Below, piece by piece: positions 32,623 through 41,574 of a stretch of DNA of 64,000 nt. Below the pieces are notes generated by a model. That model worked only from the letters and a program-made list of their open reading frames with translations, ran no database searches and had not been told where the DNA came from. Source of the DNA: Shinella zoogloeoides (GTDB lineage: Bacteria; Pseudomonadota; Alphaproteobacteria; Rhizobiales; Rhizobiaceae); contig NZ_QNUJ01000005.1 in NCBI RefSeq assembly GCF_003574625.1, positions 310,001-374,000 on the forward strand, read 5' to 3'. Each line of letters opens with the position of its first letter. Position 1 is the first letter of the stretch. Position numbers and translations under genes: made by a program.

Positions 32623-34061
32623 TGAGACGGAACAGAAAAGTCAAAATCCTCGCCACGCTCGGACCGGCATCGTCTGACGAGCAGATGATCCAGAAGCTGC
32701 ACGAGGCGGGAGCAGACCTGTTCCGCATCAACATGAGCCATGCCAGCCACGACGTGATGCGCACGCTGATCAGCCGCATCCGCGCCGTGGAGGCCCGCTG
32801 CGGCCGCCCGATCGGCATCCTCGCCGACCTGCAGGGCCCGAAGCTGCGCGTCGGCAAGTTCGCCAACGGCTCGGAAGAGCTGAAGCCCGGCCAGACCTTC
32901 ACGCTCGACAACAAGGATGTGCCCGGCGACAATACCCGCGTGTTCCTGCCGCATCCGGAAATCCTGGAAGCGGTCAAGCCCGGCCATCGCCTGCTGATCG
33001 ACGACGGCAAGCTGCACCTGCGGGCCGAGAGCGCCGACGGCAAGTCGATCGTCTGCACGGTCGTCTCCGGCACCAAGATCTCCGACCGCAAGGGCGTCAG
33101 CCTGCCCGACACGCTGCTCGGCGTCGGCGCGCTGACGGAGAAGGACCGCGTCGACCTCGACGCCGTTCTGGCGACCGGCAGCGTCGACTGGGTGGCGCTC
33201 TCCTTCATCCAGCGCCCGGAAGACCTTGCCGAGGTGCGCAAGGTCGCGCGTGGCCGCGTCGGCCTGATGTCGAAGATCGAAAAGCCCCAGGCCGTCGAGC
33301 GCATCGACGAGATCATCGAGCTTTCCGACGCCCTGATGGTCGCCCGCGGCGACCTCGGCGTGGAAATGCCGCTGGAAGCCGTCCCCGGCATCCAGAAGCA
33401 GCTCATCCGCGCCTGCCGCCGTGCCGGCAAGCCGGTCGTCGTCGCCACGCAGATGCTGGAATCGATGATTTCCGCGCCGGTCCCGACCCGCGCCGAGGTC
33501 TCCGACGTCGCGACCGCCGTCTTCGAGGGCGCGGACGCCGTCATGCTTTCGGCCGAATCGGCGTCCGGCGCCTATCCGGTCGAGGCCGTCTCCACCATGG
33601 CGTCCATCGCCAGCACGGTCGAGCGCGACCCGCACTACCCCGGCATCATCTACGCCCAGCGCTCGACGCCGGAAGCGACCGGCGCGGATGCCATCTCGCT
33701 CGCCGCCCGCCAGATCGCCGAGACGCTGAAGCTGTCGGCCATCGTCTGTTACACCTCGTCGGGTGCGACGGGCCTGCGCACGGCCCGCGAGCGGCCGGAC
33801 GTGCCGGTTCTGGCGCTCTCGCCGGTCATCGAGACGGCGCGCCGCCTCTCGGTCGTCTGGGGCCTGCACTGCGTCGTCACGGGCGATGCGGAAGACCTCG
33901 ACGACATGGTGAACCGCGCCTGCCGCATCGTCGTCAGCGAGGAGTTCGGCAAGCCGGGCGACCGCATCATCATCTCGGCCGGTGTCCCGCTCGGCACGCC
34001 CGGCGCGACGAACATGTTGCGCATCGCCTATATCGCCGCGGACGGCGTCAGCGGCGTCTGA
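32622..34061 (+). CDS. pyk: pyruvate kinase
   Basis: This 479-aa enzyme makes pyruvate and ATP from phosphoenolpyruvate. It starts MRRNRKVKILATLGPASSDE, with the substrate blocks FRINMSHASHD, GILADLQGPKLRVG, and the active-site helix MSKIEKPQAVERIDEI followed by MVARGDLGVEMP. The C-terminal allosteric domain runs from about residue 345. The family-typical length and complete motifs leave little doubt. It is cotranscribed with the DUF1036 gene and closed by a strong terminator. Confidence 0.96.
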   Translation: MRRNRKVKILATLGPASSDEQMIQKLHEAGADLFRINMSHASHDVMRTLISRIRAVEARCGRPIGILADLQGPKLRVGKFANGSEELKPGQTFTLDNKDVPGDNTRVFLPHPEILEAVKPGHRLLIDDGKLHLRAESADGKSIVCTVVSGTKISDRKGVSLPDTLLGVGALTEKDRVDLDAVLATGSVDWVALSFIQRPEDLAEVRKVARGRVGLMSKIEKPQAVERIDEIIELSDALMVARGDLGVEMPLEAVPGIQKQLIRACRRAGKPVVVATQMLESMISAPVPTRAEVSDVATAVFEGADAVMLSAESASGAYPVEAVSTMASIASTVERDPHYPGIIYAQRSTPEATGADAISLAARQIAETLKLSAIVCYTSSGATGLRTARERPDVPVLALSPVIETARRLSVVWGLHCVVTGDAEDLDDMVNRACRIVVSEEFGKPGDRIIISAGVPLGTPGATNMLRIAYIAADGVSGV

Positions 34062-34086
34062 GGGCTTTCCCGGAATGATTTGGGAG

Positions 34087-34110
34087 AGGCGGGCTTCGGC
34101 CCGCCTTTTT
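34087..34110 (+). terminator. Rho-independent terminator of pyk
   Basis: AGGCGGGC and GCCCGCCT form a perfect 8-bp stem with a TTCG tetraloop followed by TTTT. Confidence 0.9.
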
Positions 34111-34136
34111 CGTTTCAGGCGGCCGGAGACGACTGT

Positions 34137-34745
34137 TCAGGTGCGCTGGCCGGTGAGTTTCTCGGAAAGGTCGCCGAATTCCTTCTGGGCGTCCCGCTCG
34201 GCGGGATAGACGTCGAGGAACTTTTCCCAGGCCTTGAGGGAGAGTTCGTCGCGTCCGGTCTGGGCCATGATGGCGGCCATGCCGGCGAGGGCGCCGAAGT
34301 GGCGCGGCTCGATCTTCAGCACCTGATTGAGGTCCGACATGGACTTGCGATAGTTGCCCATCTTGAAATGCAGCGTCGCGCGGCGGTTCCAGCCCTCGAC
34401 ATAGTCGGGGCGCAGGCGAATCGCCTCGTCGAGATAGTCGAGCGCCGCGGCGTTCTTGTCCTCGTCGACGGCCTTGTCGGTCCATTGCATCAGGAGATTG
34501 ACGGTGGCGCTGCCGGAATCCTGCCATTCCCTGCGGATCTGGTTGGCGATCCCCTTGGCGGCGTCGGGATTTGCCTCGCGTTTCAGCGCGTCGAAGAGCT
34601 TGTCGAGACGCTGGGCCTGCGTGGCGAAGGCGGTGGACGAGGCGTCCACGGAGGCCTTGTCCGCCTGTTGCGCAAGGGCATCGGCCGGCGCGGAGGCGAC
34701 GAGGGAGAAGGAAAGATAAAGTGCAGCAAGCATGAAAAAGCGCAT
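34137..34745 (-). CDS. exported TPR-repeat protein
   Basis: This 202-aa protein has a signal peptide (MRFFMLAALYLSFSLVASAPADA) and a helical TPR array in about residues 80-190 (ALDYLDEAIRLRPDYVEGWN, RATLHFKMGNYRKSMSDLNQ, VLKIEPRHFGALAGMAAI, ELSLKAWEKFLDVYP). It is a probable periplasmic protein-protein adaptor. It lies on the same strand as rpmJ, 92 nt downstream, and convergent with pyk. No specific function can be assigned. Confidence 0.85.
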   Translation of the reverse strand: MRFFMLAALYLSFSLVASAPADALAQQADKASVDASSTAFATQAQRLDKLFDALKREANPDAAKGIANQIRREWQDSGSATVNLLMQWTDKAVDEDKNAAALDYLDEAIRLRPDYVEGWNRRATLHFKMGNYRKSMSDLNQVLKIEPRHFGALAGMAAIMAQTGRDELSLKAWEKFLDVYPAERDAQKEFGDLSEKLTGQRT

Positions 34746-34837
34746 GGCGGTTATGGTAAACCGCCATGGCCCAATTTCAAATCGATATTTGTCGATCAAC
34801 GCTTCCCGCAAGGCGGAAAGGCGACCGTGACGCCCGA

Positions 34838-34963
34838 TCAGCCCTGACGAGCCTTGAAGCGCGGGTTCTGCTTGTTGATGATGTAAACACGGCCCTTGCG
34901 GCGAACAAGGCGGTTCTCGCGGTGGCGAGCCTTGAGCGACTTGAGCGAATTCTTGATCTTCAT
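34838..34963 (-). CDS. rpmJ: 50S ribosomal protein L36
   Basis: This 41-aa basic protein begins [17 protein letters not shown] and ends FKARQG. It is the cysteine-free L36 form lacking the zinc ribbon, normal as the main copy in alpha-proteobacteria. The ribosome site is weak. It stands between purK and the TPR gene on the same strand. Confidence 0.95.
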   Translation of the reverse strand: MKIKNSLKSLKARHRENRLVRRKGRVYIINKQNPRFKARQG

Positions 34964-35016
34964 TTTTCTGATCCGCGTATTGCAGGGCGACTCGAGTTCG
35001 CCGGATTTCCTCAATC

Positions 35017-35041
35017 AAAAACGCGCCGTTTCGGGCGCGCT
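35017..35041 (-). terminator. terminator of the purEK operon
   Basis: CGCGCC (35023-35028) and GGCGCG (35035-35040) pair around a 6-nt loop, and on the minus strand TTTTTG follows. It separates purK from rpmJ. Confidence 0.7.
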
Positions 35042-35143
35042 TTCAGGTTGGCAGGCATGTAACCCGTGACATTTGCGCTGTCAACCGTGGCCGGCGGGTT
35101 TTCCGTGGAACTATGCCGGTTTTCCAGCCCCCGGCACGGCTTT

Positions 35144-36202
35144 TCAGCCGATAATCTGCGTCACATGCCCCATCTTGCGGCCGGGACGGGCCTCCGTCTT
35201 GCCGTAGAGATGGACCAGCACATCGGGCTTTGCGAGCCAGGCGGGAACGTCGTTGATGTCGTCGCCGATGAGGTTCTGCATCACGCAGTCCGAGTGGCGG
35301 CGCGGGTCGCCCAGCGCGTGGCCGGCGACGGCGCGGATGTGCTGCTCGAACTGCGAGACCACGCAGGCCGCCTCCGTCCAGTGGCCGGAATTGTGCACGC
35401 GCGGGGCGATCTCGTTGGCGACGAGGCCGCCATCGGGCAGCACGAAGAACTCGACGCCGATGACGCCGACATAGGCGAGGTGGTCGAGAAGGGCGCGCGC
35501 GGCCTTGCGCGCCTGGTCCGCCGTCGCCTCGCTGACGCGGGCAGGCAGGGTCGAGGTGTGCAGGATGCCGTTGCGGTGGACGTTCTCCGCCGGATCGTAG
35601 CAGGCGATGGTGCCTTCGCCGTCGCGGGCGGCGATGATGGAAATCTCCCGCTCGAAGGGCACGAGGCTTTCCAGGATCAGCGGCACGCCGCCGAGCGCCT
35701 CGAAGGCACCCTCGCGGCTTTCGGCCGGCGAGCGGAACAGGCGCTGGCCCTTGCCGTCATAGCCGAGCCGGCGCGTCTTGAGCACGCCGACACCGCCGAA
35801 GGCATCGAGCGCGGCCTCAAGGTCGGCCTGGCTGTCGACGGCGGCGAAATCGGCGGTGAGGATACCGCAATCGCGGATGAAGCTCTTCTCCACCAGCCGG
35901 TCCTGGGAGACCTCCAGCGCGCGCGGCGGCGGGAAGACCGGAACGGAGGCGGCGAGGGCGGCGGCGGCGGCGACGGGTACGTTCTCGAATTCGTAGGTCA
36001 CGACATCCGAGAGGCGGGCGAGCTCGGCGAGCGCGTCCGGATCGTCATAGGCCGCAACGATCTGGGCATTGGCGACCTGTGCGGCCGGGCAATCGGCCTG
36101 CGGCTCCAGGATGACGGTGTTGAGGTTGAGGCGGGCGGCCGCCATGGCCAGCATGCGGCCGAGCTGGCCGCCGCCGATGATGCCGATGGTGCGCGCGCTC
36201 AT
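35144..36202 (-). CDS. purK: N5-carboxyaminoimidazole ribonucleotide synthase
   Basis: This ATP-grasp enzyme of about 352 aa carboxylates aminoimidazole ribonucleotide with bicarbonate and ATP in purine synthesis. It starts [20 protein letters not shown]; the ATP-grasp part includes [33 protein letters not shown] and [18 protein letters not shown] at 36202 overlaps the purE stop by four bases (ATGA), so the pair is translationally coupled. Confidence 0.96.
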   Translation of the reverse strand: MSARTIGIIGGGQLGRMLAMAAARLNLNTVILEPQADCPAAQVANAQIVAAYDDPDALAELARLSDVVTYEFENVPVAAAAALAASVPVFPPPRALEVSQDRLVEKSFIRDCGILTADFAAVDSQADLEAALDAFGGVGVLKTRRLGYDGKGQRLFRSPAESREGAFEALGGVPLILESLVPFEREISIIAARDGEGTIACYDPAENVHRNGILHTSTLPARVSEATADQARKAARALLDHLAYVGVIGVEFFVLPDGGLVANEIAPRVHNSGHWTEAACVVSQFEQHIRAVAGHALGDPRRHSDCVMQNLIGDDINDVPAWLAKPDVLVHLYGKTEARPGRKMGHVTQIIG

Positions 36203-36702
36203 AGGGGGCCGTCCACGGGATATTCGGCGACCCCGCTGGACTGGTTCTCGCGCCATTCGTCGAGCCTGTGGGCGAGCTCGGGATCGCTGAGGGCCAGCAC
36301 GGCGGCGGCGAGCAGCGCGGCGTTGACCGCGCCCGCCTTGCCGATGGCGAGCGTGCCGACGGGAATGCCGGCCGGCATCTGCACGATGGAGAGCAGGCTG
36401 TCCTGGCCGGACAGCGCCTTGGACTGGACCGGAACGCCGAAGACCGGAAGCGGCGTCATCGCGGCCGCCATGCCGGGCAGGTGGGCCGCCCCGCCGGCGC
36501 CGGCGACGATGACCTTGAAGCCCTCCGCCTTCGCCCCGCGGGCGAAGCTGTAGAGCCGGTCGGGCGTGCGGTGCGCCGAAATGATGCGGGCCTCGTAATC
36601 GACGCCGAGCGCATCGAGCGTGTCGGCGGCGTTCTTCATCGTCTCCCAGTCGGACTGGCTTCCCATGATGATGGCGACGGGGGGCGTTTCTGTGGTGTCC
36701 AA
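36199..36702 (-). CDS. purE: N5-carboxyaminoimidazole ribonucleotide mutase
   Basis: This 167-aa enzyme shifts the carboxylate made by PurK to give CAIR. Active-site blocks [31 protein letters not shown] and [13 protein letters not shown] are all present and the length is normal. It follows a DUF465 gene by 14 nt and precedes purK. Confidence 0.96.
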   Translation of the reverse strand: MDTTETPPVAIIMGSQSDWETMKNAADTLDALGVDYEARIISAHRTPDRLYSFARGAKAEGFKVIVAGAGGAAHLPGMAAAMTPLPVFGVPVQSKALSGQDSLLSIVQMPAGIPVGTLAIGKAGAVNAALLAAAVLALSDPELAHRLDEWRENQSSGVAEYPVDGPL

Positions 36703-36716
36703 GGCGTCTCGTCCGT

Positions 36717-36920
36717 TCAGGCGATGATGTCGGGAATGATCTGGTCTTCCAGCTTGGAAATCTTGTCCTTGAGGATCAGTTTCTTCTTCTTCATCCGCTG
36801 GATTCTGAGGGCTTCGCAGCCGGTCTGGATCATGGCGTTGATCGCGGTGTCGTAGTCTTCGTGTTCCTGGCGCAGCCGTGCAACGGCAAGCCGCAATTCA
36901 GCCTGTTCCTGGTCTGCCAT
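36717..36920 (-). CDS. DUF465 (YdcH-like) small protein
   Basis: This 67-aa charged coiled-coil protein ([40 protein letters not shown]) is of unknown function. It lies at the head of the purEK operon. A second, smaller DUF465 gene faces away from it 217 nt upstream. Confidence 0.85.
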   Translation of the reverse strand: MADQEQAELRLAVARLRQEHEDYDTAINAMIQTGCEALRIQRMKKKKLILKDKISKLEDQIIPDIIA

Positions 36921-37137
36921 GCTATTCGTTCCCCTCGGCGGAGAGGGCGGACCGACCGCCCTCCTCCAGTCTCAACAAAGGCTGCTCCTACCACGAAAGC
37001 CCTGGTAACGGGAAGTTATCCCTTGCCACGTTTTCGCCTTCGACAAATGAAAAATGACATGGCACACTGACTTTGTTGCAACCTGGATCATCCGGCACGC
37101 AAGTGACCGGGTGCAAGCAAAAGGAAGGAACTGTCAC

Positions 37138-37311
37138 ATGACGATTGAGGCTCATCTGGCCACGCTCGAAAAGAAGCACGTTGCTCTGGAGGAAGAGCTG
37201 CATGCTGCAATGAATCGCCCCTCCGCAGAGGACCAGGCGATTGCGGACCTGAAGCGTCGCAAGCTGCGCATCAAGGATGAGATTGAGCGTCTTCGCTCTT
37301 CCACCCACTGA
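37138..37311 (+). CDS. DUF465 small protein
   Basis: This 57-aa coiled-coil protein (MTIEAHLATLEKKHVALEEE, ADLKRRKLRIKDEIERL) is a second member of the same family as the divergent gene at 36717-36920. ATG at 37138 has AAGGAAGGA upstream, which rules out the longer frame from 37054. The function is unknown. Confidence 0.85.
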   Translation: MTIEAHLATLEKKHVALEEELHAAMNRPSAEDQAIADLKRRKLRIKDEIERLRSSTH

Positions 37312-37381
37312 AAAGACAGGGATTTTTCCAAAGTTACAAAGGAGTGAGGGTCGCGTAGAGACTGGTCTGTATGGGAAGACC

Positions 37382-37406
37382 CGGGTTTGAACCCGTTTCG
37401 CGAAAC
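37382..37406. repeat. two overlapping perfect palindromes
   Basis: CGGGTTTGAACCCG (37382-37395) and GTTTCGCGAAAC (37395-37406) are perfect palindromes sharing one base, downstream of the DUF465 gene. They have no T-run, so a simple terminator is unlikely. The rest of 37312-37498 shows nothing coding. Confidence 0.5.
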
Positions 37407-37498
37407 CGCCCTTCAAAGACGAATTTTCAGATGTCGTGACGCCCTGGCCCGTTCGAAAGACGCGCCGGGGCGTTTTGTTTCAGGATGGGACGGGTGGC

Positions 37499-37759
37499 TC
37501 ACGACCAGAACTGGTCGAGCCAGAGATTGAGCCTGTCGAAGCCCTTCGCATTGATGGCGTAGATGCGCTTCGTGCCCTCGGCCTTCACGCTGACGAGGTT
37601 GGAATCGAGCAGGGCCTTCAAGTGCTGGGAGACCGCGGGGCGGCTGATCGGCAGGCCTTCGGAGAGTTCGTTGACCGTGCGCGGCGCGCGTCGGAGTTCC
37701 TCCAGCAGGAACCTGCGGTTGGGATCGGCAATCGCAGCAAAGGGATCCGGGTGCGCCAT
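37499..37759 (-). CDS. ArsR-family winged-helix regulator
   Basis: This 86-aa HTH protein (ADPNRRFLLEELRRAPRTVN, ISRPAVSQHLKALLDSNLVS, VKAEGTKRIYAI) is of the SmtB/ArsR fold. It has no ELCVCD metal motif and no spare cysteines, so it is probably not a metal sensor of the classic kind. It lies 62 nt downstream of the TauE/SafE gene on the same strand, which may be its regulatory partner. Confidence 0.87.
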   Translation of the reverse strand: MAHPDPFAAIADPNRRFLLEELRRAPRTVNELSEGLPISRPAVSQHLKALLDSNLVSVKAEGTKRIYAINAKGFDRLNLWLDQFWS

Positions 37760-37821
37760 GGCCGAAAGCTATGGCAAAGCAGCATTTCCGGCAAGCAAAT
37801 TGTGCAGTGCCGAAAAGCCTC

Positions 37822-38592
37822 TCAGACGAAGGCGGCTGCCCCGTCATAGACGAGTTTCAGGCCGGCGATGAGGGCCATGGCATACATGAAGGGATAGAAG
37901 ACATCCGGCTTCATGCGCTTGACGACGAAGCCGCCGCAGGCCGTCGCCGCGATGGCGAGGGGAACGAGCGTCGCGGAGATCGTCAGGTTCTCGGCATCGA
38001 GCTGGCCGAGGGCGAAATAGGGGCCGAGCTTGATGAAATTGAGGATGGCGAAGAAGCGCACGCCAGCGCCGGTATATTCGCGCGGCGGCAGCTTCAGCGG
38101 CAGTCCGTAGACCTGGAATGGCGCGCCGCCCGCATGGGCGACGAAGCTGCCATAGCCGGAAAGCGTGCCGAGGAAGGCCGCCGGCACCAGCCGGTGCGGC
38201 TTCGCGGCGATGACGTAGCCGTGCCGGGCGCGCCAGCTGTTGTAGAAATAGCGGGCGACGAAGAGCACGGTAATGAGGCCGATGATGAGGCGCAGCGCAT
38301 CGCGCGGCACATAGGCCGAGGTCGCCCAGCCGATGGCGATGCCGAAAAGCGCGCTGGGCAGCATCATCTTCAGGAGCGTGCGGTCGTTGTGCCGGCGCCA
38401 GATATAGAGCGACACGCAATCCATCACGACGAGGATCGGCAGGAGGATGGCGGCGGCCTGCACCGGCGGCACGGCCATGGCCAGCAGCGGCACGCCCATG
38501 AGGGCAAGCGCCTCGCCCATGCCGCCCTTGGTGAGTCCGACGAGCAGGACTGCGGGGATGGCGGCATAATAGATGGCGGGGTCGATGGGCAT
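37822..38592 (-). CDS. TauE/SafE-family membrane permease
   Basis: This 256-aa integral membrane protein has seven to eight hydrophobic segments. Blocks such as PAVLLVGLTKGGMGEALALMG near the N-terminus and SGYGSFVAHAGGAPFQVYGL centrally are typical of the sulfite/organosulfonate exporter family. The substrate is unknown. It is divergent from the thiE-like gene. Confidence 0.88.
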   Translation of the reverse strand: MPIDPAIYYAAIPAVLLVGLTKGGMGEALALMGVPLLAMAVPPVQAAAILLPILVVMDCVSLYIWRRHNDRTLLKMMLPSALFGIAIGWATSAYVPRDALRLIIGLITVLFVARYFYNSWRARHGYVIAAKPHRLVPAAFLGTLSGYGSFVAHAGGAPFQVYGLPLKLPPREYTGAGVRFFAILNFIKLGPYFALGQLDAENLTISATLVPLAIAATACGGFVVKRMKPDVFYPFMYAMALIAGLKLVYDGAAAFV

Positions 38593-38685
38593 GGAAGGCG
38601 ATTGATCCTCTTCGTCCTTCCGTCTATCCGCTTTGATCTGTTATGACGAGCCCCGAACATCTCAATCCGAGGGAAGTGCCCATCC

Positions 38686-39339
38686 ATGTCCGACGTCGAA
38701 AACCGCTGCCGCCTTGTGCTGATCCTACCCGAGGGGGAGGAGCTTTCCGCGCGGGCCGCCATGCTGGAGGGCGCGCTGAAGGGCGGTGACGTCGCTTCCG
38801 TGATCCTGCCGCAATACGGCCTCGACGACGGCCAGTTCCAGAAGCATGCCGAAGTGCTGGTATCGATCGTCCAGAAGGCGGGCGCGGCCGCGCTCCTCGC
38901 CGGCGACACGCGCGTCGCGGGCCGGGCCAAGGCCGACGGCATCCATGTGACGGGCGGGCTGGAAGAGCTCGGCGAGACGGTGGAGAAATTCACCCCGCGC
39001 CTCATCGTCGGCGGCGGAAACGCCACGGACCGGCACAAGGCGCTGGAGATCGGCGAGGTGCAGCCGGACTATATCTTCTTCGGCAAGATCGGCGGCGACA
39101 TCAAGCCGGAGGCCCATCCGAAGAACCTCGCGCTTGCCGAATGGTGGGCCTCGATGGTGGAGATTCCCTGCATCGTGCTCGGCGGCACCGATCCGCAGTC
39201 GGCGCTGGCCGTTGCGGAGAGCGGGGCCGAATTCGTGGCGCTCGACAAGGCGGTCTTCGCCGATCCCGCGCAGGCGCCGCATGTCGTTGCGGCCGTGAAC
39301 GCGCTGCTTGACGAAAAAGCGCCACGGTTTGGGGAATAG
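38686..39339 (+). CDS. thiamine-phosphate synthase-like protein
   Basis: This 217-aa TIM-barrel protein resembles ThiE, which joins the thiazole and pyrimidine halves of thiamine. It shows GIHVTGGLEEL, IVGGGNATDRHKALEIGE, PDYIFFGKIGG and CIVLGGTDPQSALAVAESGAEFVAL. The usual HLGQ/D motif is reduced to HVTG, and the barrel is more divergent than genuine ThiE, so a paralogue with altered substrate is possible. ATG at 38686 has GAGGGAAG upstream. A Sel1-repeat gene follows after nine bases. Confidence 0.8.
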   Translation: MSDVENRCRLVLILPEGEELSARAAMLEGALKGGDVASVILPQYGLDDGQFQKHAEVLVSIVQKAGAAALLAGDTRVAGRAKADGIHVTGGLEELGETVEKFTPRLIVGGGNATDRHKALEIGEVQPDYIFFGKIGGDIKPEAHPKNLALAEWWASMVEIPCIVLGGTDPQSALAVAESGAEFVALDKAVFADPAQAPHVVAAVNALLDEKAPRFGE

Positions 39340-39348
39340 TAGGCGCTC

Positions 39349-40482
39349 ATGATCAGGGCCGTTTTCTCGCACGCTCGCCGCATCGCGCCTCTGGCGCTTC
39401 TCGCCACGGTTGCCCTTGCGGCCGTGCCCGCTGCCGCGGAAACGGCGAAGAAGGGCCCCGCCGTCACCGCCGGCGAGGCGGATGCGAAGGCGAAGGATGC
39501 CCAGCAGCCCGCCGCCACATTCGAAAAGCCGGCGGACAAGCCTGCGGACGGGGACACGCCTGCCGACGGACCGTCGAGCGGCCTGACGGTGCTTGACCGC
39601 ATGGGCGCCGATCTGCCGGACCTGCCGGCGGAAAAGCCCTTCACCGGCAAGGTCGACGAGGCCTACGGCGCCTTCCAGCGTGGGCGCTACCTGACGGCGA
39701 TGGACCTTGCCCTGCCGCGCGCGCAGCTCGGCGATCCGTCCGCCCAGACGCTCGTCGCGGAAATCCTCGACCGCGGGCTCGGCGTGAAGCGGGACCGCGA
39801 CCAGGCGATGTTCTGGTACCAGCAGGCGGCCAACGGCGGCGACCCGACCGGCATGTTCAAATATGCCGTTCTGCTGATGGAGCGCTCGCGCTCCAAGGAC
39901 GACCGCAAGAAGGCCGACGAGCTGATGAAGAAATCGGCCGAGCTGGGCAATCCCTCGGCGCAGTTCAACTATGCGCAGGTGCTGGTGGCCGACAGTCCCG
40001 GCGAGAAGGGGCTGCGCGAGGCGCTGCCCTACTACGAGAAATCCGCCGAGCAGGGCATTGCCGACGCGCAATATGCGCTCTCGCAGATCTACGCCAACAT
40101 TCCCGACCTGCCGGAGGCGAAACGCAAGCGGGCGCGCGAATGGCTGCTGCGCGCCGCCCGCGCCGGCTTCGACACCGCCCAGCTCGATCTCGGCATGTGG
40201 CTGGTGAACGGCACGGCGGGCGAGCGTGACTACGACGCCGGCTTCAACTGGCTGAAACGGGCGGCCGAAGGCGGCAATGCCGTCGCCCAGAGCAAGCTCG
40301 CCCAGCTCTACATCCACGGCATCGGCACCAAGTCCGATCCGGTGGAGGCGGCGAAATGGTTCGTGCTGGCACGCCGCGCCGGGCTCAACGATCCGTCGCT
40401 GGAGGATTTCTATCTCGGGCTGAACGACCAGCAGCAGAAGGCGGCGGTCGACGCGGCGAACAAGTACCGCTCGGGCTCCTGA
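39349..40482 (+). CDS. exported Sel1/TPR-repeat protein
   Basis: This 377-aa protein has a signal peptide (HARRIAPLALLATVALAAVPAAA), a Lys/Ala/Asp-rich spacer, and then five or six Sel1-like repeats between about 100 and 350 (GDPSAQTLVAEILDRGLGVK, GNPSAQFNYAQVLV, GIADAQYALSQIYA, GNAVAQSKLAQLYIHGIGTK). Sel1 proteins scaffold periplasmic signalling, and rhizobial ExoR is one, but this protein is longer and cannot be called ExoR. It is cotranscribed with the thiE-like gene upstream. Confidence 0.85.
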   Translation: MIRAVFSHARRIAPLALLATVALAAVPAAAETAKKGPAVTAGEADAKAKDAQQPAATFEKPADKPADGDTPADGPSSGLTVLDRMGADLPDLPAEKPFTGKVDEAYGAFQRGRYLTAMDLALPRAQLGDPSAQTLVAEILDRGLGVKRDRDQAMFWYQQAANGGDPTGMFKYAVLLMERSRSKDDRKKADELMKKSAELGNPSAQFNYAQVLVADSPGEKGLREALPYYEKSAEQGIADAQYALSQIYANIPDLPEAKRKRAREWLLRAARAGFDTAQLDLGMWLVNGTAGERDYDAGFNWLKRAAEGGNAVAQSKLAQLYIHGIGTKSDPVEAAKWFVLARRAGLNDPSLEDFYLGLNDQQQKAAVDAANKYRSGS

Positions 40483-40663
40483 AACGGCTGCCGTTTACCC
40501 TGTTGCACGACGCGAGACCCTGCATTGCATCGCTTGCACGCGGCTAAGGCTTGAAACTTCGGGGGATTTGTGGTCTTGAGGCGCATCCCGGTCCCGGTGC
40601 GCTTCCCGCGCCGCGGCTTTTGCCGTCTCCGAAGCGCCGGACATTCCCGAAGGACTTTAGTTC

Positions 40664-41464
40664 ATGGCTCGTTCAGCTCTTCTCAACGTCATGGTTCAGG
40701 CCGCCTTCAAGGCCGGCAAGTCGCTCGCGCGCGATTTCGGCGAAGTGCAGAACCTTCAGGTCTCGCTCAAGGGGCCCGGCGACTACGTCTCTCAGGCCGA
40801 CCGCAAGGCCGAGAAGCTGATCCGCGAGGAGCTGATGAAGGCCCGGCCGACCTACGGCTTCCTCGGCGAGGAATCCGAGGAGATCGTCGGGACGGACGGC
40901 GCGCATCGCTGGATCGTCGATCCGCTCGACGGCACGACCAACTTCCTGCACGGCATTCCGTGCTTCGCCATCTCCATCGCGCTCGAGCGCAACGGCGAGA
41001 TCGTCGCGGCCGTGGTGCTGAACCCGGCTACGGATGAGCTCTTCACCGCCGAGCGCGGCGGCGGGGCCTTCCTCAACGATCGCCGCCTGCGCGTCGCCGC
41101 GCGCAAGAACCTTTCCGATGCCGTCATCGGCTGCGGCGTGCCGCATCTCGGCCGGGGCAACCACGGCAAGTTCCTCATCGAGCTTCGCCATGTCATGGGG
41201 GAAGTGGCCGGCATGCGCCGCCTCGGCTCCGCCTCGCTCGACCTTGCCTATGTCGCGGCCGGCCGCTTCGACGGCTTCTGGGAACGCGACCTCTCGGCCT
41301 GGGACATCGCGGCCGGCATTCTGCTGATTCGCGAGGCCGGCGGCTATGCGACGGATCTGGAGGGCGGTAACGCCATGCTGGACAACGGCACGATCATCGC
41401 CGGCAACGAATATATCCACAAGGCGCTCCGCGAGGTCGTGCACCGCCCGGTGCCGACGCGCTAA
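40664..41464 (+). CDS. suhB: inositol monophosphatase family protein
   Basis: This 266-aa Mg2+-dependent phosphatase has metal-binding motifs GEESEEI, WIVDPLDGTTNFLHGIP and WDIAAGILLIREAGG, all intact. The family hydrolyses inositol-1-phosphate or related sugar phosphates, and SuhB additionally acts in rRNA antitermination in E. coli; which role applies here cannot be told. ATG at 40664 follows AAGGAC. The 181-nt region before it shows no clear element. Confidence 0.9.
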   Translation: MARSALLNVMVQAAFKAGKSLARDFGEVQNLQVSLKGPGDYVSQADRKAEKLIREELMKARPTYGFLGEESEEIVGTDGAHRWIVDPLDGTTNFLHGIPCFAISIALERNGEIVAAVVLNPATDELFTAERGGGAFLNDRRLRVAARKNLSDAVIGCGVPHLGRGNHGKFLIELRHVMGEVAGMRRLGSASLDLAYVAAGRFDGFWERDLSAWDIAAGILLIREAGGYATDLEGGNAMLDNGTIIAGNEYIHKALREVVHRPVPTR

Positions 41465-41574
41465 GCGATTGAAAGGCGCGGCGCATTCCTGCGCCGTGTT
41501 GCGGGCTAGCCCCTTCAATTCGGCGCAATCTTCCTCTAGTCTCCGCCCCGACGAGGAAGCGGAGATGCGACTAC

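Noticed and set aside
37370-37400. tRNA T-arm-like GGGTTCAAACCC on the minus strand
   Set aside because: There is no acceptor stem, anticodon arm or CCA-adjacent structure around it; the palindrome explains the resemblance.
39349-40482. ExoR identity for the Sel1-repeat protein
   Set aside because: It is more than 100 residues longer than ExoR, and the neighbours (thiE-like, suhB) do not match the exoR locus as I know it.
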